64,000 bases of DNA from positions 89,728,414-89,792,413 of the forward strand of contig CM048839.1 of NCBI GenBank assembly GCA_026545765.1. The letters run 5' to 3'. Within the stretch, counting starts at the first letter, position 1. Every line of letters begins with the position of its first letter. The notes under the pieces are model-generated. The model was not told the DNA's origin. It saw only the letters and a list, made by a program, of their open reading frames with translations, and did not search any database. This document shows positions 34,918 through 45,859 of this stretch, piece by piece. Source of the stretch: Plantago major (Eukaryota; Streptophyta; Magnoliopsida; Lamiales; Plantaginaceae). Both the position numbers and the translations under genes were made by a program.

Positions 34918-37900
34918 AGATTGTCAACAAGGGCGTTTTAGTGCGTTGTGGATTTTTATCCAATACTTTTATCATTCGATAATGCCACGTGACTCGTTTA
35001 AAAACATGTGAAGTGTATGGCTAACACAATAACAAGAGTTTCAAAGCAGGACTAAGCAGGCTATTTTTTTACAATTAGGTAGTGATCTATCATTAATTTG
35101 CATGATCAAACGAATTGGGGGTGAATTTACCCCAATTTAAAATAATTTAGCCGCAATCATCATCAAAATACCAAAATTGAAATTTTAGATAACTTAAAGA
35201 ACCAAAAGTAGCAGTGGAAAACTTACATGACCATATGGTCTGAGTGGTAAACATATAAGACCAAATGGAGTATTTTTCCTTTAAAAGGCATGGTAAAACT
35301 TTAGTACAAATATTCTCTCCAAGAGTTACTTAAAGAGATTTGTTGTGTTGTGTTCACGTATCGCACCTCCGTATTATTTGGAATGAGGAACGTCCTCAAG
35401 CAGATTTCAACCCTCTTCCAGCCTTTGGTAAGGTGACCATCTAGCTATATCACAAAATCTTGCAGCCTTCGGTAGGGTGACCATGCATCTATCTCCTATG
35501 TGTGTGTGCTTGGTTTAGAAAAAGTCTTGGTGCCTAATTGGTGGAAAAGTAAAAAAGTAACAAATTGATTTCGGTTACAAGGTTGTTCCATTTGTTCTTT
35601 ACTCCAAGAATATGAGGAACTACCAATAAAATATTTTGTTGAAGATGAGAGTAAATCCGTTGGTAAAGTAGTTTTATCAAGGAATTGATGTTGTTACAAT
35701 TCAATTGGTGTATGTCTCGTTGATACTACATATTATTATGGGCATCCGGATTTAATGCTAATATATAACACTATTATGCGTGACATGTAATATTTACTTA
35801 TTTCCAGCCGCATAGTAAACATATACCCTTAAAACCTCTAGAATAACTACCCCAGCTATCAAACCAAAACTTTTTACTTGCAAAATCAAATTGATGGAGA
35901 TGAGGAGTTTAAAATTAAGATAAATATACTTTTGCAAATGAAAGACGGGGGTCTGGTATGCAGTTAGATCGAAAAATATTGTGTAATAAATCAAACAACT
36001 TAGGAAACAAGTTCAAGGCGAATCTCTAATTTAAGGCCTTAATTTCAAGAGATAATTGTAGGGTGAATTTCATCCAGTACCCCTCTTAGATGTTCTAATT
36101 ACACCTAGGTACCAGTTAGTCCAACAATAACATATAGGTCCATTTTTCAATTTTTGGTTGACCAAAGCATTGATGCCAAACATGGCCTTATTTTGTCAAT
36201 TTCAAAAGATAACCCTCACTTCTTCCTAATTCAACTCAAACCCTTTATCGTTCAACATTTTTTGTTGAGTACCTTATTTATTGTTTAACCCATGAATTAA
36301 AAACTTCTGGGGGCTTTTTATAATTTTCATAATATAATTATATTTTTCTAAAAAGTTTATGGGCTTAATTGCAAAATAAAAAGCAAGTTCCGGACCAAAT
36401 TGAAAGAAACTGACAGTTTGTTAGAAATAAAAAAAAAATTGTGAAGCCTTTTTCTTTGCTTTTTAGTTTCCAAGTATGTTTTGTTTTTATGGTTTGTAAA
36501 CTTTAGCTTTGGTGCAAGTCATAAAAATTGCCTTACACCATACTTGAATTATAAACAAAGTTACACAAACTAATCACTCATCTTGAATAAAGAATCTCAC
36601 TTTCATGTTTATAATAATGTAGGGCGATTTACATGCATAGGGGAAGCTTTCTCACCGTCCACTACATGTCCAGCTGCTTATGTTTCCGAAGATCAGGATG
36701 AGCATCGATTCCTATGATTCCAGCACAAAACGCAACTGAAAATGTTTTGCAAATGTTTCTAGGCATAGTTGTTGCCAAGGCAAATCCTGCACAAGCTCCA
36801 AGTTATCGAGTCCAAGAGAACCACACCGAAAATGCACCTTTTTCCCAACTGGATAACAATCCAACCATACACACCCCTCCAAATGCATCCTGCTTCTTTT
36901 TGTTCTCATCAAGGGCCTAATTCCGGTCCCCATAGCTATATGTTGGAGATTACAAAAAAAGAGAGACATTGATCTTCTATAACAAAGTGCTTCGACATGA
37001 ATCGGAGTTCAAAGAAGAAATAGTGAAACCAAGAACAAAGGCGAAGACCTTGATTTATCTGCAATTGACGACAAGTCAACAACAGAGAAGAGAAAAGAAA
37101 GAGGACCATCTACGGAAGTTCCCCTTGTGAATGATAGCCATAGCTTTGAGTGATTGTGGGATGGATGTCAAGTCTGGGCTTATACTATAGCGGAGCCCGT
37201 CTTCTTGCCAGCCATTATTTCTTTCACTTGCAATCACGTCACCATAGCTCTGCCTTATGTCGCAGTGTGAAAATGTATGGACCGGAATTTGGTACTTAAT
37301 GGAAGAGTGTATCCAGTATACCAAAGATCACTATGACTTAGTGTCTCTGATACACTGGATCAGACATGACAGGACATATCCTATATGTCTTTAAAACACT
37401 AAACATGTTTACAATAAAACTCAAATAGATAAACAATAAAGCACAACGGAAGTTAGGTAGTGTATGTAAAATACTGGAACAACCTGTGGTGACTCGTATA
37501 GTCCCGACACCAAAACTCAACAAAAATGAGACTTACACTAAGAAGTATACTTTGAGTAGATTAGTGTATCCAGTACACCTAAGAACACTATTACAAAGTG
37601 TCTTCGATATACTGAATTAAACAGAGTATTAACTAGAATAGTTAACGCACTAACACACAAACTAATCTACTGAAATAATAAAGATCACAGCGGAAAGTAA
37701 GAGCACCAATGTAAGTTTTCTAGTGGGTTAATATATTATAACCCACCGAGCCTCAAGGCGAAAGAATCCAATATAATGTAATAACGGATTACAAAAAAAA
37801 TTCCTAACTTAATCAAAGTGATTAAGTTGTGAATAAAACTCTAGGCAGTTGAATTGAACTAACAATCCTAATCTAGTAAAAAGACTAGACAAAGCTTAGA

Positions 37901-38738
37901 AAAATGTCAAGTACGTGAGGTGTTATGAATACACTCGGACACAACTCAAAACTCATGTGCTTTAATGAACTGACTTTCGGCTTTATATATAGCCTTACAA
38001 TGCTCAATGTCAGAAGGTAAGTTCCTATATTCTTGCTCCAGATCTTGACTTGAATTCAATAGTAAAATCTTCCAAAAGATCTTTCCTAATCTCTCTTCTT
38101 CAATAAGGAAAGTATTTCTTCCTTGCAATATTGCTTTCCATATTTAACATCTCTTCACACGCTTTCCTTCTTCAGCCGCCAGAAGGTATATCCCTTAATT
38201 AGAAACGTTCAGATCTTGTCTTGATCACAATAGAAGATCTTCCCACAGATATATCCTCAATATTTTCTTTCAATGATCCTCTTAGTCTCCAATAAGGAAA
38301 TAATTCTTTCCAACTGATTTGCTTTCCTACTTAGCTCAAACTCTTCCATAACATCAACTTCGAATCTCTTGACTTAATTAGACATGCACAATCAACCTAA
38401 AAACATGAAACTAGGTTAAGGTTAATAAAGGAAAATATCAAATCAAATATTCGATAAACAAAAGTGCAAAACTCAAGTGTTGTCGTCTAGTGTTGTGAAA
38501 ACACCGTACGACAACACCTGCACTTTCATCCTCTTTGATATCCTTAACAAGTAACTCATTGCGGAATCCAATCAAAGTGAATAAAGGCAAAATACATAAA
38601 GTAGAAGAACTAAAGTGCAGCAATCAGCTGGTGTTGTGAAAACACTGACTGATACACTTCAACTTTCACAGTTGTTTCCTCAGCCAGATCTCCATATATA
38701 GCAACTTTCTAGCTGATGTTGCTAGTCTTATGGACAAC
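34918..38738. other. Intergenic stretch with degenerate duplications, no gene accepted
   Basis: AT-rich. Two related blocks start with AGTGTATCCAGTA (about 37306 and 37563), and a second pair is centred on GTGTTGTGAAAACAC (38490 and 38631). They look like remnants of an unidentified repeat. Minus-strand open stretches at 36712-36969 and 37076-37324 have no family I recognise. Confidence 0.5.
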
Positions 38739-38759
38739 TAATTCATGAGCACATGGTCA

Positions 38760-39860
38760 GGATATGGTAAGTACAAAAATACGTCTATAACACAATTAAC
38801 TTGAAGCGATGAAGCAGAGGCACATAGTTCCTTGGATTTCAGATGAAGGGAACTAGACAACGTCGCCACGCAACTACAATTCCACCAAAATCTCATCTCA
38901 CAATTCCTAGACCGGTACAATCATCATGTATACTAATCGAACCATCAAAGTTGAACTTAACAATATCTCCCACACGTGCTTCCCAAATGGTACGCCTTTC
39001 CTTTGGTGGCCGGGGTTGAGAAAACAAACACTGGACTTCTCTACACCTGTCAATGTACTACATAACAAACGTGTTGGCATCTTTGGGATCATGACCTCTC
39101 CCTTCACGAATAATCTGATTGCGATTCGACCACATATTCCAGCAAGAAGCAAAGATGTCAAATTCAGTTGGAGTTGTGTGGATTCACGAACAACCAAAAT
39201 CCACTCCGAAATAGTTCGAGCAACTGGTATATAAACTTTATTACATAGATAAAGCCCAAAAAAGACGAGCATAATGGCATTCGATAAAAATATGAAAGAC
39301 CGACTCCTCTCCACAATTGCACACGGGATAGGGAACATAAGTCTACGACACAAATTGACAAAAACATGTAGTGCGTGCTAGTTTTAAGAGACGCCAAAAG
39401 AATACTCGAATCTTATTAGGAAGCTTCAAAGTCCAGACAAAATCCCAATTTCTAACCACAGGAGCACTTGCACTGCCATTACGAGAAACCAACTCTTGCT
39501 CTAAAGTAGCGAGCAATATGAGGATTTGACCGAATAAAATCCATATTTGGTATAATGCCAAACTCGTATATCCTGCGTAAACAGATCACCAACCGGAATA
39601 GACAAAATAAGAGCAACACCTTCTTCCCAAAAAAGAGTCCTTACTAGCTGAACATAACCACCCACATCATAATCAATCAAGTTAGCTACTTTTACTTCTC
39701 CAAGATCATAAATGTATAAGTTCGCAAACCGTAATCCCGAGGCACCCAAAAACAAAAACAAAAAAGAAAAGAAAAGAAAGGCTATTACACTCCGGCCAGC
39801 CTCTGGTGGCGGATGTAGGCCAGGTCGAGGGTCACTCGGATTTCCCTTCAAAATCACATA
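38760..39860 (-). mobile_element. L1-type LINE, 5'-truncated fragment
   Basis: On the minus strand from right to left: the linker after reverse transcriptase (ILSIPVGDLFTQDIRVWHYT then YGFYSVKSSY, near 39650-39520); a zinc-binding domain region (WTLKLPNKIRVFFWRLLKLA near 39420, then a Cys/His cluster VCNCGEES near 39320); and an RNase H start (KFNFDGSIS near 38960). The endonuclease and the RT core are missing. The remaining frame is broken by several shifts and stops, so it is an old dead copy. The gap between the zinc domain and RNase H has the usual L1 spacing. Confidence 0.75.
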
Positions 39861-39920
39861 CTATATAGTTTGAGTTTCGATAACAAAATTTTACATTTTA
39901 CATTTAACAAAATTCAACTT

Positions 39921-40033
39921 AATCTCAAACCGTAATAGTAAAATCTTCAATTGAACTCTATAATGCAAATTTAGGTCCTAAGTTTTCATTATATAGTTCA
40001 ATTGAAAATTTTACCATTACGGTTTGAGATAAA
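39921..40033. repeat. Hairpin with arms of about 43-47 bp
   Basis: The left arm 39921-39964 (AATCTCAAACCGTAATAGTA...) pairs with the right arm 39987-40033 (...CCATTACGGTTTGAGAT) with only a few mismatches around a loop of about 22 bases. It may be a tiny MITE or part of the foldback region that follows. Confidence 0.75.
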
Positions 40034-40234
40034 TTCGTATTCAAAGTTATATTTTGTTGTCTGCAAAAAGTCCAAATTGGACCGACATTTGGCGGAAGTC
40101 TGTCTTTCTTTAGTTGATAAGGGCTCTACGGGAATCTGGGTAAAGTTTTTTTTAGGTACACTACATTGAGACAGTGCCAATTTGGGTACATTAGAATGAT
40201 ATTGACCGATTTTGGTACACAACAACAACATCAT

Positions 40235-41069
40235 GTACAATTTATATACTCCGGTCACTTTTCTGTCAAAATTGATGACGTGTCAACCGAAGTTCTGATT
40301 TTGACAAAATTAAATAGCCACGTGTCGCTCGCTCGTTTATTCGAGAGTTTGAATTTAAAAAAAAAATGTTAAAATGGTTTTTAAAATTAAAAAAAATTAA
40401 AGTAGAAATTTTTATAAAATTCTAAAATATTTAAAATCAAATTAAAAATTAAAAAAAAACAATTTTTTATTAAAAATAAATAATAAATCGAAAATAAAAT
40501 TGACTTAAGGTTCATGTGTTTCTTGAATATTATATTTTCGATATTTTGTATTTATTTTTAATAAAAAATTATTTTTGAGTTTTTAAAAATAATTTATAAT
40601 TTGACTTTTTTTTAAAAATTTATAATTTTATAAATTTTTTCTATTGTAAAAATAATTTTTTGAATTTTTAAAACCTTTTTAATTTGGCAGTTGTATGTTT
40701 TATGTTCAATTAATTTTTTTTTATTTTTGAGTTTTTTTATTTATTTTTAATAAAAATATTTTTTATTTTTTAATTTAATTTTATAAGTAATTTTTTGAAT
40801 TTTAAAAACCTTTTTAATTTGTCAGTTTAAAATTAAATAAAAAATTAATTTGGCATTTTAAAATTAAATAAATAAATAAAATCGAAAATAAAAATATTCA
40901 AGAACCACAGGAAACCTAATAAATATGACAAAAAAATGAACTCTAAGTCAATTTTATGTTCGAGTTTATTAATTTTTTTATTTGATTTTAAAATTTATAA
41001 TATTTTCTACTTTAAAAATATTGTATTTGATTTTAAATATTTAGTTTGATCGGAGTATATAAATTGTAC
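40235..41069. mobile_element. AT-rich foldback element directly upstream of the CRR22-like gene
   Basis: The tips 40235-40257 and 41047-41069 are inverted copies of a 23-bp sequence (GTACAATTTATATACTCC plus five bases) with one mismatch. The arms continue inward as an imperfect palindrome: ATAAAATTGACTTAAGGTTC near 40494 pairs with GAACTCTAAGTCAATTTTAT near 40938. The 835-bp element has no coding capacity. Its right tip lies 89 bp before the CRR22-like ATG, so the host promoter or leader probably overlaps it. Confidence 0.8.
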
Positions 41070-41158
41070 GTTTTTGCTTTTTCTGATTTATCGCTGGGAA
41101 TAGCGAATTGAGCCAAGCAAGCGAATAGAAAGTCCTTTCGTTGAGAGCTTACAACAAA

Positions 41159-43585
41159 ATGATGGCAGTCAGTAGCATGACCTCCTCCTCCGTGGTTCCG
41201 CCACCACTCTCCGCCACCGCACCACCAGGAAAACCAAGAAGAAGCCAGTTCAACATCATCTACAAACACCCAACTGCAACTCTCCTCCAAACCTGCACTT
41301 CCACCAAACAAGTCCACCAAATTCTCCCCCTCATCATAAAAACCAACCTCTACTCCCAACACCTCTTCCAAACCAAACTCCTCAGCCTCTTCTGCAAATT
41401 CGCCACCTTAATCGACGCTCACAAAATCTTCCACTCAATCCACCCCAAAATCGACATTCTCTACCACTCCCTTCTCAAAGCTCATGCCCACTATTCCAAT
41501 CTCCACACTGCCTTGGCCTTTCTTACCCAGATGAATTTAGACGGACTACTCCCCGTTGTTTATAATTTCACTTACTTGCTCAAGGCCTGTGCTGATAATT
41601 TCGATCTTGCTACTGCTAAACAGCTTCATTCGCAGGTTATAGTACATGGGTTTTCCTCTCATTTGTTCGCCATGGCTAGTTTGGTGAGTGTGTATGCCAA
41701 ATGTAAGGCTGTGGAAGATGCGTGTAAGCTGTTTGACAGAATGCCTCACAGGGATTTGGTGTGTTGGAATTCGGTTATTGCTGGTTTTTCTCAGAATGGG
41801 AATCCGGAGAAAGCGCTGGAGTTGTTTTTTAGGATGGTGGAAGAAGGACATAGCCCTAATTTTGTTACCGTTGTTACTGTTTTGCCTGCTGTTGGTAGTG
41901 TTAGAAATTTGAAGATTGGTAAATTTATTCATGGTTATGTTTTGAGGCGTGGGTTGGATTCGTATGTCAATGTTCCTACTGCTTTGTTGGGGATGTATGC
42001 CAAATGTAGGTTGGTTGGGACATCACGTGTGATTTTCGATAGGATGGAATCTAGAACGGTTGTTTCATGGAATTCGATGATTGATGGTTATGCTCAAAGT
42101 GGAAATCCTGAGCAAGCCTTGGATTTGTTCCAAAAGATGCTGGATCAAGGGCTGGAGCCCACAAATTTCAGTGTTAAGGCGGCATTAAGCGCTTGTGCTG
42201 CGTTAGGCGATCTTAAGCGCGGTCAGTTTGTTCATGAAGTTATTGATAGGTACAGACTTGGTGGAGATGTTGCTGTTACGAACTCTTTAATCACAATGTA
42301 CTGCAAGTGCAAAAGGGTTGATTTGGCTGCTCAGTTATTTCGTAAACTGAAAGGGAAAACACTCGTCTCGTGTAATGCTATGTTATTGGGCTTTGCACAA
42401 TGTGGTCACTCCATAGAAGCTATTAATCTCTTCCGCGATATGCGAAAAGAAAATATGAGTCCTGATACATTCACTTTGGTAAGCGTCATAACTGCAGTTG
42501 CTGACTTATCAGTACCACATCTAGCAAAATGGATCCATGGAATTTCTGTGAGAACTTGTCTTGACAAGGATATTTTTGTCATGGCTGCTCTTGTTGACAT
42601 GTATGCAAAATGTGGTGCAATTAATACAGCCAGACTGCTGTTTGACTCGATGAGTGAGAGGGATGTGGCAACGTGGAATGCCATGATAGATGGATATGGG
42701 ACGCATGGGTGTGGGAAAGAAGCTGCAAAGTTATTCGAAAAAATGTGCAAAGGTAATATAAATCCAGATCATGTAACATTTCTGTGTATTATCTCAGCTT
42801 GCAGCCACTCTGGGCTTATATGTGAAGGGCAGCACTATTTTGGTATGATGAAAGAGGAATATGGGCTGGAACCGTCAATGGAACATTACGGAGCAATGGT
42901 TGATTTACTTGGTCGTGCTGGTCGACTAGACGAAGCATGGGACTTCATTAAGAAGATGCCGGTTGAACCAGCAATAAACATATATGGTGCCATGTTAGGA
43001 GCTTGCAAGATTCACAAAAATGTGGAATTGGGAGAGAAAGCTGCTGACAAGCTGTTTGAATTAGAACCGGATAATGGTGGATATCATATTTTGGTTGTGA
43101 ATATGTATGTGGCAGCATCAATGTGGGAGAAGGTAGCTAAGGTGAGGAGCATAATGAAGAAAAAAAGAATTCAGAAAACTCCAGGGTGCAGTTCAGTGGA
43201 GTTTGAGAATGAGATCCACACTTTTTACTCTGGAACAGCGGATCATCCCCAATCGGAGAAAATATACTCATATCTTGGCAATCTGATGAGTCGGATCAAA
43301 GAGGCAGGATATGTTCCGGATACGAGTTCAATTCATGACGTCGAAGATGATGTTCAGGAGCAATTACTCTGCACTCACAGTGAAAAGCTTGCGATTTCGT
43401 TTGGGCTTGTGAATTCTAGGCATGGTAGTACGATTCACATTAGAAAGAATCTGCGTGTCTGTGGAGACTGCCATAATGCTACGAAATACATCTCTCTTGT
43501 GACCAAAAGAGAGATAATTGTGCGGGACATGCACAGGTTCCACCATTTCAAAAATGGAACCTGCTCATGTGGTGACTACTGGTGA
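41159..43585 (+). CDS. CRR22: PLS-class DYW pentatricopeptide repeat protein, CRR22-like
   Basis: An intronless 808-residue frame. The start is the first ATG (41159, directly followed by a second ATG); an in-frame TTG further up is not used. A Ser/Pro-rich N-terminus fits a plastid transit peptide. From about residue 75 to 600 there are repeating P, L and S motifs (for example VSWNSMIDGYAQSGNPEQAL, LVDMYAKCGAINTARLLFD). The E and E+ domains and a complete DYW domain follow, with the zinc-binding HSE, the CGDCH pair and the C-terminal CSCGDYW. The sequence closely follows Arabidopsis At1g11290 (CRR22), which edits plastid ndhB, ndhD and rpoB transcripts. The likeness extends along the whole length, including the N-terminal QILPLI and VYNFTYLLKAC blocks. 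No break is seen. Target sites cannot be read from the gene alone. Confidence 0.93.
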   Translation: MMAVSSMTSSSVVPPPLSATAPPGKPRRSQFNIIYKHPTATLLQTCTSTKQVHQILPLIIKTNLYSQHLFQTKLLSLFCKFATLIDAHKIFHSIHPKIDILYHSLLKAHAHYSNLHTALAFLTQMNLDGLLPVVYNFTYLLKACADNFDLATAKQLHSQVIVHGFSSHLFAMASLVSVYAKCKAVEDACKLFDRMPHRDLVCWNSVIAGFSQNGNPEKALELFFRMVEEGHSPNFVTVVTVLPAVGSVRNLKIGKFIHGYVLRRGLDSYVNVPTALLGMYAKCRLVGTSRVIFDRMESRTVVSWNSMIDGYAQSGNPEQALDLFQKMLDQGLEPTNFSVKAALSACAALGDLKRGQFVHEVIDRYRLGGDVAVTNSLITMYCKCKRVDLAAQLFRKLKGKTLVSCNAMLLGFAQCGHSIEAINLFRDMRKENMSPDTFTLVSVITAVADLSVPHLAKWIHGISVRTCLDKDIFVMAALVDMYAKCGAINTARLLFDSMSERDVATWNAMIDGYGTHGCGKEAAKLFEKMCKGNINPDHVTFLCIISACSHSGLICEGQHYFGMMKEEYGLEPSMEHYGAMVDLLGRAGRLDEAWDFIKKMPVEPAINIYGAMLGACKIHKNVELGEKAADKLFELEPDNGGYHILVVNMYVAASMWEKVAKVRSIMKKKRIQKTPGCSSVEFENEIHTFYSGTADHPQSEKIYSYLGNLMSRIKEAGYVPDTSSIHDVEDDVQEQLLCTHSEKLAISFGLVNSRHGSTIHIRKNLRVCGDCHNATKYISLVTKREIIVRDMHRFHHFKNGTCSCGDYW

Positions 43586-43899
43586 TTGATTGTAACTTAA
43601 ACGTTCGTGTGCAGTCAGGGACGAAGCAAAGCCAGAAGAGTGCATATTGGGGCGTTCGGCCCCTGAATTTTGATAATAGAAAAAACTTAAATTTTTTTAC
43701 TCTCCCTGTTACGCATTCAATATTAATGTTTGTATTGGATGTCTACATGAAATATGATGCTTCATATTTATATACTTAAAGTAATTCAAAGTACATGTGA
43801 AGCCAAGGGTAAATTGAAAACGGAAAGGACATGTAGTGGTGGCTTGGTTAATTCAGTATGTACTATTGAGGTGTTTGTTTTTATTGAGTGCTGTGTTTA

Positions 43900-44420
43900 C
43901 CATTAGTGTATGATAATTCCTTGTAGCCAGACAATTTCACTTACCCATTCGTGTTCATATCTTGTGGGAATCTTGTGGCATTGGAGATGGGGATGCTGGC
44001 TCATTGTGACATTTTGAAAACTGGGTTTCTTTTGCATTTTCACGTGGTGAATTCTTTGGTCACGATATACTCTAATTGTAGCCAGAGAGAGAGTATGCGC
44101 GAAATGTGTTAGATGAAATGACTGCCAAAGGTTTGGTGTCGTGGAATTCGATAATATCAGGGTAATCGAGGTTGGGAAATATTCCAGGAAATGAGGGTTG
44201 GAGCCTGATAAGATGATGCTGGTAAGTGTGCTTGGGGCATGTGGAGATTTAGGGGACTCAAGCATGGGGAGGTCGATTGCTGAGTATGTGAGGGAGAAGG
44301 AAATGAGCCTGAACTGCTATATGGTTCTGCTTTGATAAATATGTTCGGTAAGTGTGGGGATTTGGTTGCAGCCGTGGAGGTACTCAATCAAGTAAAAAAG
44401 AAAGACATAGTTGTCTGGTG
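43900..44420 (+). pseudogene. PPR gene fragment (pseudogene)
   Basis: Pieces of PPR repeats in changing frames: DEMTAKGLVSWNSIISGY near 44130, VSVLGACGDLGDSSMGRSIA near 44225, INMFGKCGDLVAAVEVL near 44340, then KKDIVVW and a stop. The phrases resemble a different PLS protein (the At2g34400 type) rather than the neighbouring CRR22-like gene, so it is not a simple tail duplication of that gene. Frameshifts and a missing start make it non-functional. Confidence 0.8.
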
Positions 44421-45859
44421 AAAATTTGGATGATTGATAGCGAATGAACCTTGCAAGATTGTGGGTTTATATGTGACAGTATCCTTGCGGTATTATATGT
44501 TTATTGAGTAATTTCTGTTAACTCATTTCCGTTCTGGTTTTAAATTGGATTTGGTGAAATTGATGTTTGCAGGAGCTAACGGAAGGACAGGGAAGGAGTG
44601 GAAGAAGATGTTGCCATTGCTGAGGTCTCGCCTCAGAATGCAATGTGAGTATAGGTTAAACAGTTCATTTTGTATTCGAGTTTTGAATCAATTGAAACAT
44701 TTGGGCATGCGAGAGTAGACATAATAGTGCATAGTTGAATGCAATGTGAGAACATATTAAACAATTCATTTTGTTTTCGAGTTTTGAATTAATCAAAACA
44801 TTTAGGTATTCGAGAGTAGGCATATAGTCTCTAAAATGTTTGAGTGCTTGCTCTTGAACGAATGGCTTGGCTACTGTTGATTGTTGGCTGGTTTTATGCA
44901 TTTGAAAAAGTTGCGAGATATATTATAAGTTGTTATAGTTGGAATGTACTTATATCATTAGCTTAATGGGTGTTGCTGACTTGCTTGGCTTTTCAAATTA
45001 TTTTTCCATTCAAATTATTTAGAAGCTGTAGTGATTAACTCGTAAGAATTGAAATTGCAAAGTCGTGGGGCATTTTCGAGTTGTATTTGGAGCTGTATCA
45101 GTAGAAGCATTTTAGCAGTTGATTTGTCGGATACTAGGGAGTAGGAATAACTATCAGCATGATTATGTACTTTTGCTCCTACATATAGAAATGAGATGTG
45201 GCAATGCGTCATAAAGTCCACTTGCATAACCTATGTTTCTCTTGTTTCATGCGTCAGATATCTGGAATGGATAGCTGACTTCTGGTCCTTGTCATGCGAT
45301 TGACATTACAAGGGAGGTGAGCATAATCATATTCTCAATGACCTCAGGGATTATAATGCTCTACAATTTATCATTTCTAGAAAGTGGAAGCTGAGTTTTG
45401 ATTAAATGCCAAGCTATACGTGAAGGTGCTGATGCCGTAATTGTTGTTGGGGTTGATGCAACTCTTCATGAGGTAATTCTGTTTTTTATTTTACCCCAGG
45501 AGTGTTATTTTGTTTGGTTCAGATTTCCTGCATAAATCCTCTCATTCCTGTTCTTGATCGCTCTAAACTCTGATACTTCCCTAAGCTGATAGTTGGCTTA
45601 CTCTATTTTGATCTGAATAACGAAACTACATGGTAACTTAAATGGTGCTGGTGGGTGAGCAGATCATAAAGCTAGGCAGATACTATCTTCTAATAGACAA
45701 TCTTGTTCTTTTGTCTGGATCCCTCCATTTTGTAGTAATGCATGGATAAATATCAACCATTTTTGCTCTAAAAGATGAGTAAGTTTCCTAAGAAACACAT
45801 TCTAGATAGAGATATAGAAACATAGTTTCTATTCATAGAGACGTAGAAACATAGTTTCT

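Noticed and set aside
36712-37324. Minus-strand open frames with protein-like phrases
   Set aside because: Several frames look equally open, none matches a family I know and stops interrupt the best one. At most a decayed gene piece.
41141-41158. Upstream TTG as start of the CRR22-like protein
   Set aside because: TTG is not a normal plant start codon and the first ATG at 41159 directly follows.
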